A stretch of 64,000 bases of DNA, taken from NCBI RefSeq assembly GCF_000304315.1, contig NC_018485.1, positions 2,636,501 to 2,700,500 of the forward strand. The letters are read 5' to 3'. Numbering within the stretch: position 1 is the stretch's first letter; each line of letters starts with the position of its first letter. The position numbers and the translations under genes were made by a program. Origin of the DNA: Methylocystis sp. SC2 (GTDB lineage: Bacteria; Pseudomonadota; Alphaproteobacteria; Rhizobiales; Beijerinckiaceae). Under the pieces are notes generated by a model. The model did no database searches. It was given only the letters and a program-made list of their open reading frames with translations, and was not told where the DNA came from. Positions 20,914-29,583 of the stretch are shown piece after piece.

Positions 20914-21167
20914 ACGCGCCATGGAGACGCGCCGACGTCCGGATGGACAACCTATAGAAACCTCACAGCTAGAGCGTTTTGCAATTATGTTGACTCGGAA
21001 GAGAAAGGCGAAGCGCGCTGGGGCGGAACAAGGTCGCGCAGCTGACGTCGTCATTGGCGGCGCCCGCTGGCCAGCGGGTTGATATTGCACTAACATTTCA
21101 ACCCGGCCGTCCCTGGGAAAGACCGATCTATGATAACTATCAAGAGATTACGGCGGACAAGGCTGCA
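20914..21167. other. intergenic stretch after the IS630 remnant
   Basis: No recognisable gene. Mixed composition; it includes an in-frame TTG extension (from 21054) of the PAS protein, which I judge non-coding. Confidence 0.4.
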
Positions 21168-22016
21168 ATGACGCAGCTGGGGCGGAAAGCGAATTTGAGA
21201 CTTAAGGCCGCCCATGACGAACGGGCGCGACGCAATGAACTTGCGCTGCGCCTGGCGCTGCGCGCGGTTCCCATGATCAGCTTTGAGTGGGACATCGTGC
21301 GGGACATCGTGCGGCGGTTTGATCCCTTTGACTCCGACACATCCTCGAGCGCAGGCATGTTCAGCCGTTTTGCCGCGGTGCGGGATGCTGTCCATCCGGA
21401 CGATCGAGCGCGATTTTGCGCAGATATCGAAGCAGCGCTGCTCGGCGAGACTGAACGGTTCGAGACCGAAATCCGAATCCTTGGTCCGGATGGAATGACA
21501 ACATGGTACCGCGAACGAGGGGTCGTCGAGCGAGACCAGCGAGGGCGTCCGCTTCGCATGATCGGGGTCGCACATGATGTCACCGCGCAACGCGGTAGGC
21601 CCTCATTGCAAGCGGCGTCCGCCCGCACGGCCGCGAACGCAAGCCCGTCGCTCAGGGCTCTCGTGATCGATGACAATCGTGACGCCGCTGACGCGCTTGC
21701 GCTGCTGCTTGGAACGTTCGGGGTCCGTGTCCGGCTTGCTTACAGCGGCGCGGGCGGCCTCGCCGCGCTGAATGAATTTAAGCCGCCGCTGGTGTTTCTG
21801 GACACTGGCATGCCGTATCTGGACGTCGTCGATCTGATCCGTCGCACCGAAGGCGATAGAATCTCTCTCGTCGCCCTCAGCGCTTCGCGCGCCGAGCGCA
21901 CGGTTCAGCTCGTTAAGGATGTCGGCTTCGACGGTCTATTGACCAAGCCGGTCCGATTTGAAGCGCTCCTCGATCTGCTGGAGGAGTTGTCTTGCCTTGA
22001 ACCAAAGCGGGGCTAA
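21168..22016 (+). CDS. PAS domain plus response-regulator receiver protein
   Basis: From the ATG at 21168 (AAGG upstream) the 282-residue product has an N-terminal coiled segment. A PAS_3-like domain follows at about 20-150 (ISFEWDIV, FSRFAAVRDAVHPDDRARF, GPDGMTTWYRERGVVERD, MIGVAHDVTAQ). A CheY-like receiver lies at about 175-280 (LRALVIDDNRDAADAL, phospho-acceptor Asp in LVFLDTGMP, then LVALSAS and LLTKPVRFEALL). There is no kinase or output domain, so it may act as a sensor-coupled phosphate acceptor. No partner kinase lies nearby. Confidence 0.8.
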   Translation: MTQLGRKANLRLKAAHDERARRNELALRLALRAVPMISFEWDIVRDIVRRFDPFDSDTSSSAGMFSRFAAVRDAVHPDDRARFCADIEAALLGETERFETEIRILGPDGMTTWYRERGVVERDQRGRPLRMIGVAHDVTAQRGRPSLQAASARTAANASPSLRALVIDDNRDAADALALLLGTFGVRVRLAYSGAGGLAALNEFKPPLVFLDTGMPYLDVVDLIRRTEGDRISLVALSASRAERTVQLVKDVGFDGLLTKPVRFEALLDLLEELSCLEPKRG

Positions 22017-22032
22017 GGCGCGACGGCGGACC

Positions 22033-22146
22033 TGAGCGCTGGTCGATCGCATGGAATCATGTGATCGATCAGGAATCGCCCAAAATCAAAACGTTGGAGC
22101 AGGTTCTCGTCGAAAAAGTCTGTCAACTTTTTGGGAGCCTGCTCGA
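22033..22146 (+). repeat. two-module palindromic intergenic repeat, copy 2
   Basis: Same order as copy 1: module B with ATGGAATCAT at its centre (one arm is changed: cgatcgcatgg), the linker AAAATCAAAACGTTGGAGC, then module A ending CTTTTTGGGAGCCTGCTC. It lies 17 bp after the stop of the PAS-receiver gene and could terminate it. Confidence 0.88.
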
Positions 22147-22307
22147 GAGATCAGCGGCACTGCCGGCGTTCCCCCAAGCCCTGGCCCGATCAGACGTCTG
22201 CAAAGTGATCGGTCCCGCCGAGCCCGCGAAGCCGAGCCGCCGGGCGAATTGGTTAACGGCGCGGATTTGGCTATATTGGCGCAAGCAGCCGAGGACGGGG
22301 ATCGCCG

Positions 22308-23057
22308 ATGCCTTCCAAATTCCGTCATATCCTGATCATATTCGCCTCAGCGGCGGCGGGAGCGGGTCTTGCCGGATGCGCCAGCACGCAGACGCGCCCG
22401 ACACTGAGCGCCTCCGCGGTTGCGCCGACGCCTCGCAGTGATCCTGCCGCGCCGGCGGGAAGCATCGACGCAGTCCCCGTCCAGGAGGGCAACCTCTATG
22501 GCGAAATGAAAGACGCCGGCTTCATCGTTCCAGCGGTCAGACCGGGCCAGGTCGATTCAGCATTCCATCGCAAGAACGTCGCCTACTCGACCAGAGAAGC
22601 TCCAGGCACAATCGTGGTCGATCCCGCCGGGCACTATCTCTACTACGTCGAGGCGGGCGGCCGGGCGACCCGCTATGGCATCGGCGTCGGACGCGACGGG
22701 TTCGCCTGGTCAGGGGAAGCGACGATCAAGAGTAAGCAGGAATGGCCTGACTGGTATCCGCCGAAAGAAATGATCGAACGCAGGCCCGACCTTAAAAAGC
22801 AGCTGGTCGAGCTGCAGAGCGGTCTTGGCATGCATGGCGGTCCCGGCAATCCGCTAGGGGCCCGCGCGATGTATCTCTGGCAGGGGGACCGAGATACGCT
22901 CTTTCGCATTCACGGGACGAATGAGCCATGGACAATCGGGAAGAGCCAATCGTCTGGCTGCATCCGGATGATCAATCAGGACGCGATGGATCTCTACCAA
23001 AAAGCGACCCCTGGAACCCGAGTCGTCGTTCTTCCCGCCAAAGTGGCGCGCCGGTGA
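22308..23057 (+). CDS. L,D-transpeptidase lipoprotein (YkuD domain)
   Basis: 249 residues. The signal peptide ends in a lipobox (AGAGLAGCASTQT), so it should be a lipoprotein. After a Pro/Ala-rich linker, the YkuD domain runs from about residue 95 (IVVDPAGHYLYYVEAGG) and contains GVGRDGFAWSGEATI, MHGGPGNPLGARAMYLW, and the catalytic box IHGTNEPWTIGKSQSSGCIR with the nucleophile Cys and conserved His/Arg. It makes 3-3 peptidoglycan cross-links or attaches proteins to peptidoglycan. Confidence 0.92.
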   Translation: MPSKFRHILIIFASAAAGAGLAGCASTQTRPTLSASAVAPTPRSDPAAPAGSIDAVPVQEGNLYGEMKDAGFIVPAVRPGQVDSAFHRKNVAYSTREAPGTIVVDPAGHYLYYVEAGGRATRYGIGVGRDGFAWSGEATIKSKQEWPDWYPPKEMIERRPDLKKQLVELQSGLGMHGGPGNPLGARAMYLWQGDRDTLFRIHGTNEPWTIGKSQSSGCIRMINQDAMDLYQKATPGTRVVVLPAKVARR

Positions 23058-23135
23058 GCCTCTCCGGCTAAGGCCCCGCCAGCCGGCCGAATGCGGATGG
23101 GGTTTCGGCGGCGCCCCTGATGATCTCGCGCGTTA

Positions 23136-23239
23136 GAGAGCAGGTTCCGAAAAAGTCGACGGGCCTTTTCGCTGAGAACCCGCCGCACCATTTTGATTTC
23201 CTTATCGATCACATGATTCCATGTGATTGGGACGCGCTC
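23136..23239 (-). repeat. two-module palindromic intergenic repeat, copy 3 (reverse orientation)
   Basis: Module A (gagagcaggttccgaaaaag ... gagaacccgc) precedes module B (ccttatcgatcacatgattc ... gggacgcgctca). This copy has diverged more in the module A right arm. Its right 31 bases overlap the 3' end of the flavin oxidoreductase gene and encode that protein's last ten residues. Confidence 0.85.
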
Positions 23240-24285
23240 ATGGCCGGATAATCCGTGTAGCCCACCGGACCCTTCGTATAGAAGGTCGCCGGTTGGGGTT
23301 CATTCAACGCCGCATGCCGGCGAAGACGCTCGGGCAGGTCGGGGTTGGCGATGTAGAGCTTGCCAAACGCCACCGCGTCGGCGTCGCCCGCGACGATCGC
23401 CGCTTCGGCTGTTTCTGCGGTATAGCCCTCATTGACGATATAGGGGCCGCCGAATTGCTCCTTGAGAACGCGCCCGAGCGCGTCGGGCCCCGCATGTTCG
23501 CGGGCGCAGATGAAGGCGACGCCCCGCTTGCCCAGTTCACGCGCGACATATCCGAAGGTCGCCTTCGGGTCGGAATCGCCCATCGAGTGGGAATCGCCGC
23601 GCGGCGCCAGATGCATGCCGACGCGGCCGGGTCCCCAGACGGCGATAGCGGCGTCCGTCGCTTCAAGCATGAGGCGCGCGCGGTTTTCGACCGAACCGCC
23701 ATAGCGGTCCGTTCGCCTGTTCGCGCTGTCCTGGAGGAACTGGTCGAGCAGATAGCCGTTGGCGCCGTGCAACTCCACGCCGTCGAAGCCGGCCGACTTG
23801 GCGTTTTCCGCAGCGCGCCGATAGGCCTCGACGATTTCCGCAATCTCGGGAAGCGTCAGCGCGCGGGGAATCGGATAGGGCTGGTAGGGACGCAACAGGC
23901 TCACATGTCCGGCCGGCGCGATCGCGCTTGGCGCCACAGGAGATGCGCCGTCGAGATAGATCGGATGCGACACCCGGCCGACATGCCAGAGCTGCAGCAT
24001 GATCCGGCCGCCAGAATCGTGGACCGCCTCCGTGATCCGTCTCCATCCTTCGATCTGCGCGTCCGACCAAATCCCCGGGGTGTCGGGATAGCCGACGCCC
24101 ATCGGCGTGACGGATGTTGCTTCAGTGAGGATGAGGCCGGCGGAGGCGCGCTGCACATAATAGTCCTTCATGAGCGCGTTGGGAACGCGCCCTTCGCTGG
24201 CGCGGCAGCGGGTGAGCGGCGCCATGATGATGCGGTTCGGCAATTCGATCTCGCCGAGACGCACGGGCGGAAACAAGATCGACAT
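23209..24285 (-). CDS. NADH:flavin oxidoreductase, old yellow enzyme family
   Basis: FMN-dependent alkene reductase of the NemA type, 358 residues, TIM barrel. Motifs: NRIIMAPLTRCRA, ILTEATSVTPMGVGYPDTPG, LQLWHVGRVSHP, FDGVELHGANGYLLDQFLQD (catalytic His/Asn pair), NRRTDRYGGSVENRARL, and the phosphate-binding GDADAVAFGKLYIANPDLP. Members usually end just after GYTDYPAL. Here the protein continues SASQSHGIM, which is translated from repeat copy 3. The tail is probably harmless. Confidence 0.92.
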   Translation of the reverse strand: MSILFPPVRLGEIELPNRIIMAPLTRCRASEGRVPNALMKDYYVQRASAGLILTEATSVTPMGVGYPDTPGIWSDAQIEGWRRITEAVHDSGGRIMLQLWHVGRVSHPIYLDGASPVAPSAIAPAGHVSLLRPYQPYPIPRALTLPEIAEIVEAYRRAAENAKSAGFDGVELHGANGYLLDQFLQDSANRRTDRYGGSVENRARLMLEATDAAIAVWGPGRVGMHLAPRGDSHSMGDSDPKATFGYVARELGKRGVAFICAREHAGPDALGRVLKEQFGGPYIVNEGYTAETAEAAIVAGDADAVAFGKLYIANPDLPERLRRHAALNEPQPATFYTKGPVGYTDYPAMSASQSHGIM

Positions 24286-24496
24286 TCGGATGCTCTGCCT
24301 AGGGGAGGACGTAATTTGATCGGAAGGGGTTCACTTGCTCGGCGCCGCACGCCGATCTTTACAAATGTCAAACATCGACCCAGCCTTAAGTTTTGAACCG
24401 TTGAGACGCGCCTGAAGGTTTCTACGGGATTTTACGATGCTGACAATGCCCCGCGAGGTGTTTGATCTGGCGAACACCGAGAGACTGGAGTGAAAG

Positions 24497-25258
24497 ATGA
24501 GCAAGACCCTTCTCAGCGACTGGACTCTCGCCGCATTCAAACAAAGGGAGGAAGAGCGTCGTAGAGAAGAAAATCGTCGTGGAAGAGCGCAGGGCGATGC
24601 GGCTCGGCTCGCCCCCGCCGAGGCGCCGCCGCGTGACAATGAGACGCTGCGCAGCGAGTGGACGATCGTTGCTCTGCAAAAACGATTTGCCGCTTTGGAG
24701 CAAAGACTCGCCGCCATGGAACAAAGAGAAGAAGAACGCCGGCGATCTGAACGCGTCGAGGCCGCGGCGCGCGCCCGGCGAGAGGAAGAGCAGCAACAGA
24801 TCGTTGTAGGCGCCGCGAACGACGTCGCTCCGGATCAGAGTCCTGCGCACTGGCGCGAGATCGATCAACCGCAATTTGTCCAAGAGGCGTTTGAACCGCA
24901 AGAGGAGGGAACGATCTTGCACGCCCAGGAGCAGGTTTTCGAGCAAAATGCTCCGGAGGTTGTAAGAGACGCTCAAGGATACGACAGTCATGCCGACGTC
25001 CGTTCGGCGCGCGGTCGCGGGACCGTTCAGACGATCGTGTACGGGTTCGTGTCTCTCGTCATCACCGCTTTGATCGCCGCGGCGATAGGTTTTGGGATCG
25101 CCATCTTCACGGCGCCGATCGAGAAAGCGACGCAGTTCCATAGCTTCGTCAATCGCACGCTCGACGGTTTGCACGACAAATATCGAGCCGAGCGGCGGAC
25201 GCCTCCCACGACTCCACCCGATCAGGGACGTTCGTCATCCCCCGGTGGATCTCGCTGA
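24497..25258 (+). CDS. coiled-coil membrane protein of unknown function
   Basis: 253 residues, start well supported by position but no known family recognised. Residues 1-110 are highly charged and predicted coiled coil (KQREEERRREENRRGR, LEQRLAAMEQREEERRR). They contain a twice-repeated motif LLSDWTLAAFKQR / LRSEWTIVALQKR. A single hydrophobic segment at about 180-205 (IVYGFVSLVITALIAAAIGF) precedes a short basic/Pro-rich tail. Probably inner-membrane with a cytoplasmic coiled coil. The downstream 57 bp lead into repeat copy 4. Confidence 0.65.
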   Translation: MSKTLLSDWTLAAFKQREEERRREENRRGRAQGDAARLAPAEAPPRDNETLRSEWTIVALQKRFAALEQRLAAMEQREEERRRSERVEAAARARREEEQQQIVVGAANDVAPDQSPAHWREIDQPQFVQEAFEPQEEGTILHAQEQVFEQNAPEVVRDAQGYDSHADVRSARGRGTVQTIVYGFVSLVITALIAAAIGFGIAIFTAPIEKATQFHSFVNRTLDGLHDKYRAERRTPPTTPPDQGRSSSPGGSR

Positions 25259-25314
25259 GACGGGCAAGAAAGAAGATAAACGAGGATTGCGTCGGCATAC
25301 CAAGCGCGCGCCGT

Positions 25315-25431
25315 CTTGGAGCAGGTTCCGAAAAAGTTGACAGACTTTTTTCGATGAGAACCTGCTCCAACGTTTCGATTTTGAGCGATTCCTCATCGAT
25401 CACATGATTCCATGTGATCGGGAAGCGCCTC
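25315..25431 (-). repeat. two-module palindromic intergenic repeat, copy 4 (reverse orientation)
   Basis: Module A (ttggagcaggttccgaaaaa ... gagaacctgctcc) then linker, then module B around cacatgattccatgtg, ending gggaagcgcct. It ends at the stop codon of the DUF302 gene and lies between two convergent genes. Confidence 0.9.
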
Positions 25432-25925
25432 TAAGCGGCCGCCTGGAGCAATGCAGCTTCAAGCGCGGCGTCGAGATATCGGCCGACCTCAGTTACGCGT
25501 TCATCGTCGAACTGCCCGAAGAGCGATGAGGGCTGGTCATATTCAAAGACCGACCTCCCATCTTCATCTTCAAACAGCACGACGCGTAGCGGCGCATAGA
25601 GAGCAGCGGCAAGACGGTGACGCGTCATTTTGGATGCGGTTAAGGGATTGCCAATCTCGTATTGAATCGCATTGCGGCGTCCTCCGGCGATTTGCAATAA
25701 CGCGCCATGGTCCCGGACAAGGAAAATCGATAGCTTGGGCCCGGCGTCTCCGTACGCTTTGGCCGCTTGCTCGTCGCCCTTGTTTAATTGTTCGACGATT
25801 TGCGCATCGAGCTTTGGCAGCGCAGCTTCGAATTTTTCACGAACCTGCGCAAACGTCTTTGCCGAGCGAATCTTGATGTGCCTGATGGCGACTGTTTTTG
25901 ACGTGATCTGTGCTTTCGTCATCAT
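25431..25925 (-). CDS. DUF302 domain protein
   Basis: 164 residues after an AGGAGATAG ribosome site. The second half has the DUF302 pattern ALLQIAGGRRNAIQYEIGNP, LTASKMTRHRLAAALYAPLR, VFEYDQPSSLFGQF and DERVTEVGRYLDAALEAAL. No signal peptide. DUF302 proteins are often stress-associated, but the function is unknown. Its stop codon abuts repeat copy 4. Confidence 0.85.
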   Translation of the reverse strand: MMTKAQITSKTVAIRHIKIRSAKTFAQVREKFEAALPKLDAQIVEQLNKGDEQAAKAYGDAGPKLSIFLVRDHGALLQIAGGRRNAIQYEIGNPLTASKMTRHRLAAALYAPLRVVLFEDEDGRSVFEYDQPSSLFGQFDDERVTEVGRYLDAALEAALLQAAA

Positions 25926-26050
25926 GCTATCTCCTGTTCGTGGCGTTGCAGTTGAAATGCGAACATCATCGAACGCTGAGGCTGAAACGGCCCGGTCCGC
26001 AGGTTAGTCCGGAAAGATGCGTGCGGGATTCGCCCAGTCAAACGGAGCCA

Positions 26051-26176
26051 ATGCCTAAGACCTATGACGGCATCGTCATCGGAGCCGGAAAGGAACGGCC
26101 TCGCCTGCGCCGGCTATCTCGCCAGAGCAGGGCTTTCGGCGCCGCAGTCCCGACTGGGCTTGTCGGGGGCGGCTAG
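26051..26176 (+). pseudogene. 5' remnant of an FAD-dependent oxidoreductase gene
   Basis: The frame opens MPKTYDGIVIGAG, the dinucleotide-binding GxGxxG start of phytoene-desaturase-like/NAD(P)-FAD oxidoreductases. It then loses frame; the continuation NGLACAGYLARAGLS is found in the next frame. A stop follows within 126 bp. The rest of the gene is absent; the next gene is a DUF3617 protein on the other strand. Confidence 0.7.
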
Positions 26177-26592
26177 TTCGTGCAGCGTTCGGACAGAAAT
26201 TTCGCGTCGATCGTGAAGCCCGAGCGATGGGAACGCGCCGTCGTTTTCGACTGCGCGCGATACCAGCTCTGGAAATCGCCGGTGAACAGCAGACTCGTGA
26301 CGTCACGCGCGTCCTTCGGGCCGCATTCGATGGTGACGATGATCTGATCATTCGCGTGCGCGACAGAAGGCTTCGCGCAGCTTTCGTCCTGGGCGCCGAT
26401 GATGCTGTCGCCGTCTTCGATACAGACGTCATTGGTTTGCAGCCCGATCTCCGGCGAGATCGTCGAAATGCGCCACAGGCCCGGCCGGCGCTTTGGCAAT
26501 TCCGCGTCGCTCGCCACGGCGGGCGGACGCGCGCCCGCCAAAAACAAGAGAGCGACGACGAGACCGGGGAAAACAATTTGCGCGCGTTGCAT
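26173..26592 (-). CDS. DUF3617 domain protein, periplasmic
   Basis: 139 residues from the second of two adjacent ATGs (26592; AAGGA at correct distance; the first is 26598). There is a signal peptide (VFPGLVVALLFLAGARPPAVA). The mature part has the DUF3617 features LPKRRPGLWRISTIS, VCIEDGD, four Cys residues likely in disulfides, and ARSHRSGFTIDAKFLSERC. Function unknown. Confidence 0.82.
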   Translation of the reverse strand: MQRAQIVFPGLVVALLFLAGARPPAVASDAELPKRRPGLWRISTISPEIGLQTNDVCIEDGDSIIGAQDESCAKPSVAHANDQIIVTIECGPKDARDVTSLLFTGDFQSWYRAQSKTTARSHRSGFTIDAKFLSERCTN

Positions 26593-26748
26593 CTCCATTC
26601 CTTATCGTGAAAGCGCATGGCGATCTACGTCCTGCCGGCGCCGAGGCCATGCCTGCCGCTATTTCCCTGCGTGTCCAGGAGATTGTCCTGTTGCGTCTTT
26701 GCGCCGCCCTACATAGCTTTGCAGAGCCATATGCCGGGGATTCGCGTG

Positions 26749-27402
26749 ATGAGGTCGCCCAATCAGAAGTGGATCGGTCGCGACCTTTTCATCGCCGCGA
26801 GCGCGCTTCTTTCCATCGCGGCGCCGCTGTGGGCCTCAGCTGCGGAGAGTAGTCGGGCAGAGATCGAACAAAAGCTCGCCGAAGCGCATGGTGAGCCGAT
26901 CGATCTTTCAAATCTCGATCTCTCAGGCGTCGATCTGTCCGGCCTCAACCTGCATGGCGCAGACTTCTTCTCCACCAAGCTCGCGGGCGCGAAGCTGGCG
27001 AAGGCCGATCTGTCGGCGACGAATTTCACGCGCGCCGATTTGCAGAACGCCGACTTCTCGGGCGCGCGGATGAACGCCGCGACGCTCTATGCCGCGCTTC
27101 TCGACGGCGCGACATTTGCCGACGCCGACCTCTCCAATGCGCGCATCATTGGCGGCGGGAAGGGCGTGAACTTCCGCAATGCGAAGCTGATCGACGCGGA
27201 TCTCGGCGCCGATCCCGCCAATCAGGGCATGGCGCCCGTGCGCGCCGAACTCCCGGACGCCAATTTCGACGGGGCGGACCTTACGCGCGCCAATCTCACG
27301 CATGCGGTTCTCACTGGCGCCAATTTCACCGCGGCGATCGTCTCCGGCGCACGCTTCGACTATGCGGTCCTCGATGGCTCGAATCTTTCTCTCGGGCGCT
27401 GA
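26749..27402 (+). CDS. secreted pentapeptide-repeat protein
   Basis: The start at 26749 (MRSPNQKW) gives a clean signal peptide (DLFIAASALLSIAAPLWASA). From about residue 50 the product is made of A(D/N)LXX pentapeptides in two runs (DLSNLDLSGVDLSGLNLHGA to GATFADADLSNARI, then NFDGADLTRANLTHAVLTGA to the end), separated by a spacer with GGGKGVNFRNAKLIDADL. The fold would be a right-handed beta-helix. It stands 111 bp upstream of the dihaem cytochrome gene on the same strand. Confidence 0.85.
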   Translation: MRSPNQKWIGRDLFIAASALLSIAAPLWASAAESSRAEIEQKLAEAHGEPIDLSNLDLSGVDLSGLNLHGADFFSTKLAGAKLAKADLSATNFTRADLQNADFSGARMNAATLYAALLDGATFADADLSNARIIGGGKGVNFRNAKLIDADLGADPANQGMAPVRAELPDANFDGADLTRANLTHAVLTGANFTAAIVSGARFDYAVLDGSNLSLGR

Positions 27403-27513
27403 GGCTTGCGGCGTCCTTGCCGAAATGTCCCGCCCAGTGCGGGAATATTTCCGTGAGACGCACAGAGAAGCTTGCATTAACCGCCCCGTATCCGCCAACA
27501 GCGCGTCTGCATC

Positions 27514-28386
27514 ATGAGCGCCAAAGATTCGCCATTGCGTCCGGCGGCGCCAATCGCTCTGCTCGCCTTCTGCCTGATCGGTCCTGCGGCCGATGCAGGC
27601 GAAATCGAACGCGGCCGCTACCTCGTCGACGCGCTGGCCGCCTGCGACAACTGCCATACGCCGCGCGGCGCGGCGGGCTACGATTTCTCCAATCGCTTTA
27701 GCGGCGGCGCGCAGACATTTTCCGACAAATCCTATGTCGTGCGCGGCTCCAACATCTCGCCGGATAAGGACACCCGAGTCGGGGCGTGGACCGACGCAGA
27801 ATTGTGCGCCGCCATTATCGACGGCGTCGGCCGGAAGGGTCGCCTTGCGCCCGTCATGCCGTCGGACTCCTATAAGCCGCTGACGTCAAGCGATCTCGAC
27901 GCGATCATCGCCTTTCTGCGCTCGGCGACGCCGATCCGCGCGCCGCTTCAGGCGCCGCAGCAGCGCAGCGGCGAATGGGCGCCCCACCCGATGCCCGGAG
28001 CGGCGGCGCCCTTCGATGAAGCGTCTCTTGCCGACAAAAACACGCGCGGCCTCTATGTCGCGTCGCTTGCCCGCTGCCTGTCTTGCCACAGCGAGGAAAT
28101 CGACGGCGCGCCCGATTATCAAGATCGTCTCGGCGCGGGCGGGAAAACCTTCCGCAACGCCGCCGGCGTCGTCGTCGCCTCCAACATCACGTCGCATCCG
28201 GCAAAGGGCGTCGGCGCTTGGTCCGACGACGAGTTGAAGCGCGCGATCACACAAGGCGTGGCGCGTGACGGCGCGCCGCTGAGGCCGCCGATGTCGACGC
28301 TCTCCAAGGCGCATTTTTCGAAAATGTCGCCCGATGATCTCGATGCGCTCGTCGCCTGGATACGGACGATTCCGCCAAAAGAATGA
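27514..28386 (+). CDS. dihaem cytochrome c, periplasmic
   Basis: 290 residues with a signal peptide (IALLAFCLIGPAADAG) and two cytochrome c domains, each with one haem site: CDNCH near residue 47 and CLSCH near residue 190. Spacing and motifs (ERGRYLVDALAACDNCHTPR, NISPDKDTRVGAWTDAEL, LDAIIAFLRS) resemble the cytochrome subunits of alcohol/aldehyde or gluconate dehydrogenases, though these usually have three haems. It may accept electrons from a periplasmic dehydrogenase. It converges on the protease gene, with only one base between the stop codons. Confidence 0.88.
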   Translation: MSAKDSPLRPAAPIALLAFCLIGPAADAGEIERGRYLVDALAACDNCHTPRGAAGYDFSNRFSGGAQTFSDKSYVVRGSNISPDKDTRVGAWTDAELCAAIIDGVGRKGRLAPVMPSDSYKPLTSSDLDAIIAFLRSATPIRAPLQAPQQRSGEWAPHPMPGAAAPFDEASLADKNTRGLYVASLARCLSCHSEEIDGAPDYQDRLGAGGKTFRNAAGVVVASNITSHPAKGVGAWSDDELKRAITQGVARDGAPLRPPMSTLSKAHFSKMSPDDLDALVAWIRTIPPKE

Positions 28387-28387
28387 G

Positions 28388-29257
28388 CTAACGCGGCTTC
28401 GACGCGGCGTCACGGATCGCCTCGGCGAGTTCGCCTTCGAAAAGCATCGCCGAACCGAAATGCGTTTCGATATCGAAAGGCCGCTTCTGATTCATGTCGA
28501 GCGAAGCGCTGTGCATGGCGATCAGACGGCCGTCTTCGGTGAACAGGCCGGAACCCGAGCCGCCATAGCCGTCATTGCAGTCGTGACGCACGCGACGAGT
28601 GTGGCCTTCTGTGGGTTCGTCGACGCGATAAACATCGCATGACTCAGTGGTGGCCATGAGGCGGGAATTGGAATGTCCGGCCGGCGAGACCATCACGACC
28701 TTGAAGCGTGCGCCCGTGGCGATATCGCTCGCTTCGGGCGCGGGCTGCGGTTTGACGTCTTGGGGCGTCGGCTGCAGCAGGCGCAGCAAGGCCCAGTCGT
28801 CGGTGATGTGCAGGGCCTTCGATTCGACGGATGCGCCGATGCGCAGGCTGTCCTCATTGAAATAGTAATCGCCGCCCGCGATCCTGAAGAAACAGTTCGT
28901 CACCGGATGCGTCGGGGCGAGACGCCGGTCGACGAAATTATGCGCGTTCATCACGACGAGGTCATGCGACCCGATGAGCCAAGCCGCCGCCGCACGCTCC
29001 AGCGTTCCGAAATCAGAGTAGCACATGAGCACGCCGGCGCCGGCAAAGCGACTGGCGTCAGCGTCGGTCATCGCCTGGCGCTTGTCGTCGCTGTAAAGCG
29101 CGGCAGGGCCTGTCTGCGCGCCGATGCGCGCCAGCGTCGCGCAGAGCAGCATGAGCATGATCAGGATGGTAGGAAGTGCGAACGAGCGCAGGTCCGCCGG
29201 AGCGAACAGGCGATGGCGGCGCGCAGGCGAATACATTGGCTCAAGAGATTTCGGCAT
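28388..29257 (-). CDS. trypsin-like serine protease, membrane-anchored or secreted
   Basis: 289 residues from ATG 29257; the true start is uncertain because no good ribosome site is visible and earlier in-frame starts exist. A hydrophobic segment near the N-terminus (FALPTILIMLMLLCATLARI) anchors or exports it. The chymotrypsin-fold triad is visible as His in VVMNAHNFVD, Asp in ITDDWALLRL and Ser in DGYGGSGSGLF. A periplasmic protease of unknown target. Confidence 0.8.
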   Translation of the reverse strand: MPKSLEPMYSPARRHRLFAPADLRSFALPTILIMLMLLCATLARIGAQTGPAALYSDDKRQAMTDADASRFAGAGVLMCYSDFGTLERAAAAWLIGSHDLVVMNAHNFVDRRLAPTHPVTNCFFRIAGGDYYFNEDSLRIGASVESKALHITDDWALLRLLQPTPQDVKPQPAPEASDIATGARFKVVMVSPAGHSNSRLMATTESCDVYRVDEPTEGHTRRVRHDCNDGYGGSGSGLFTEDGRLIAMHSASLDMNQKRPFDIETHFGSAMLFEGELAEAIRDAASKPR

Positions 29258-29583
29258 TCGACGCTTCTGCTGAGGAGGGGATGATCGCCCTTCAACAAAA
29301 TCTGTGTGCGATTTTGCGTCAAGCGCCACGGCGCCGGGACATATTGGTAACAGATATACCAACATTTCCCGAGACACATTACCGATAAATCGTGAAGACT
29401 CGGCCTTGCGCTTAAACTTATATGCCGGCGGATCGTCTCTCGAATTTGCGCGCGAACGCGCAGCGAGAATAAGCGACCGTCAATGAACCATGGCGGCTTG
29501 CATTTTGCCGTCTATTTGCGGGGCGACGTCGCCATCGAAGACGCCGTGAAGGCGTCCGGGCGAGGTTGCAGGAGGACTCGTCG

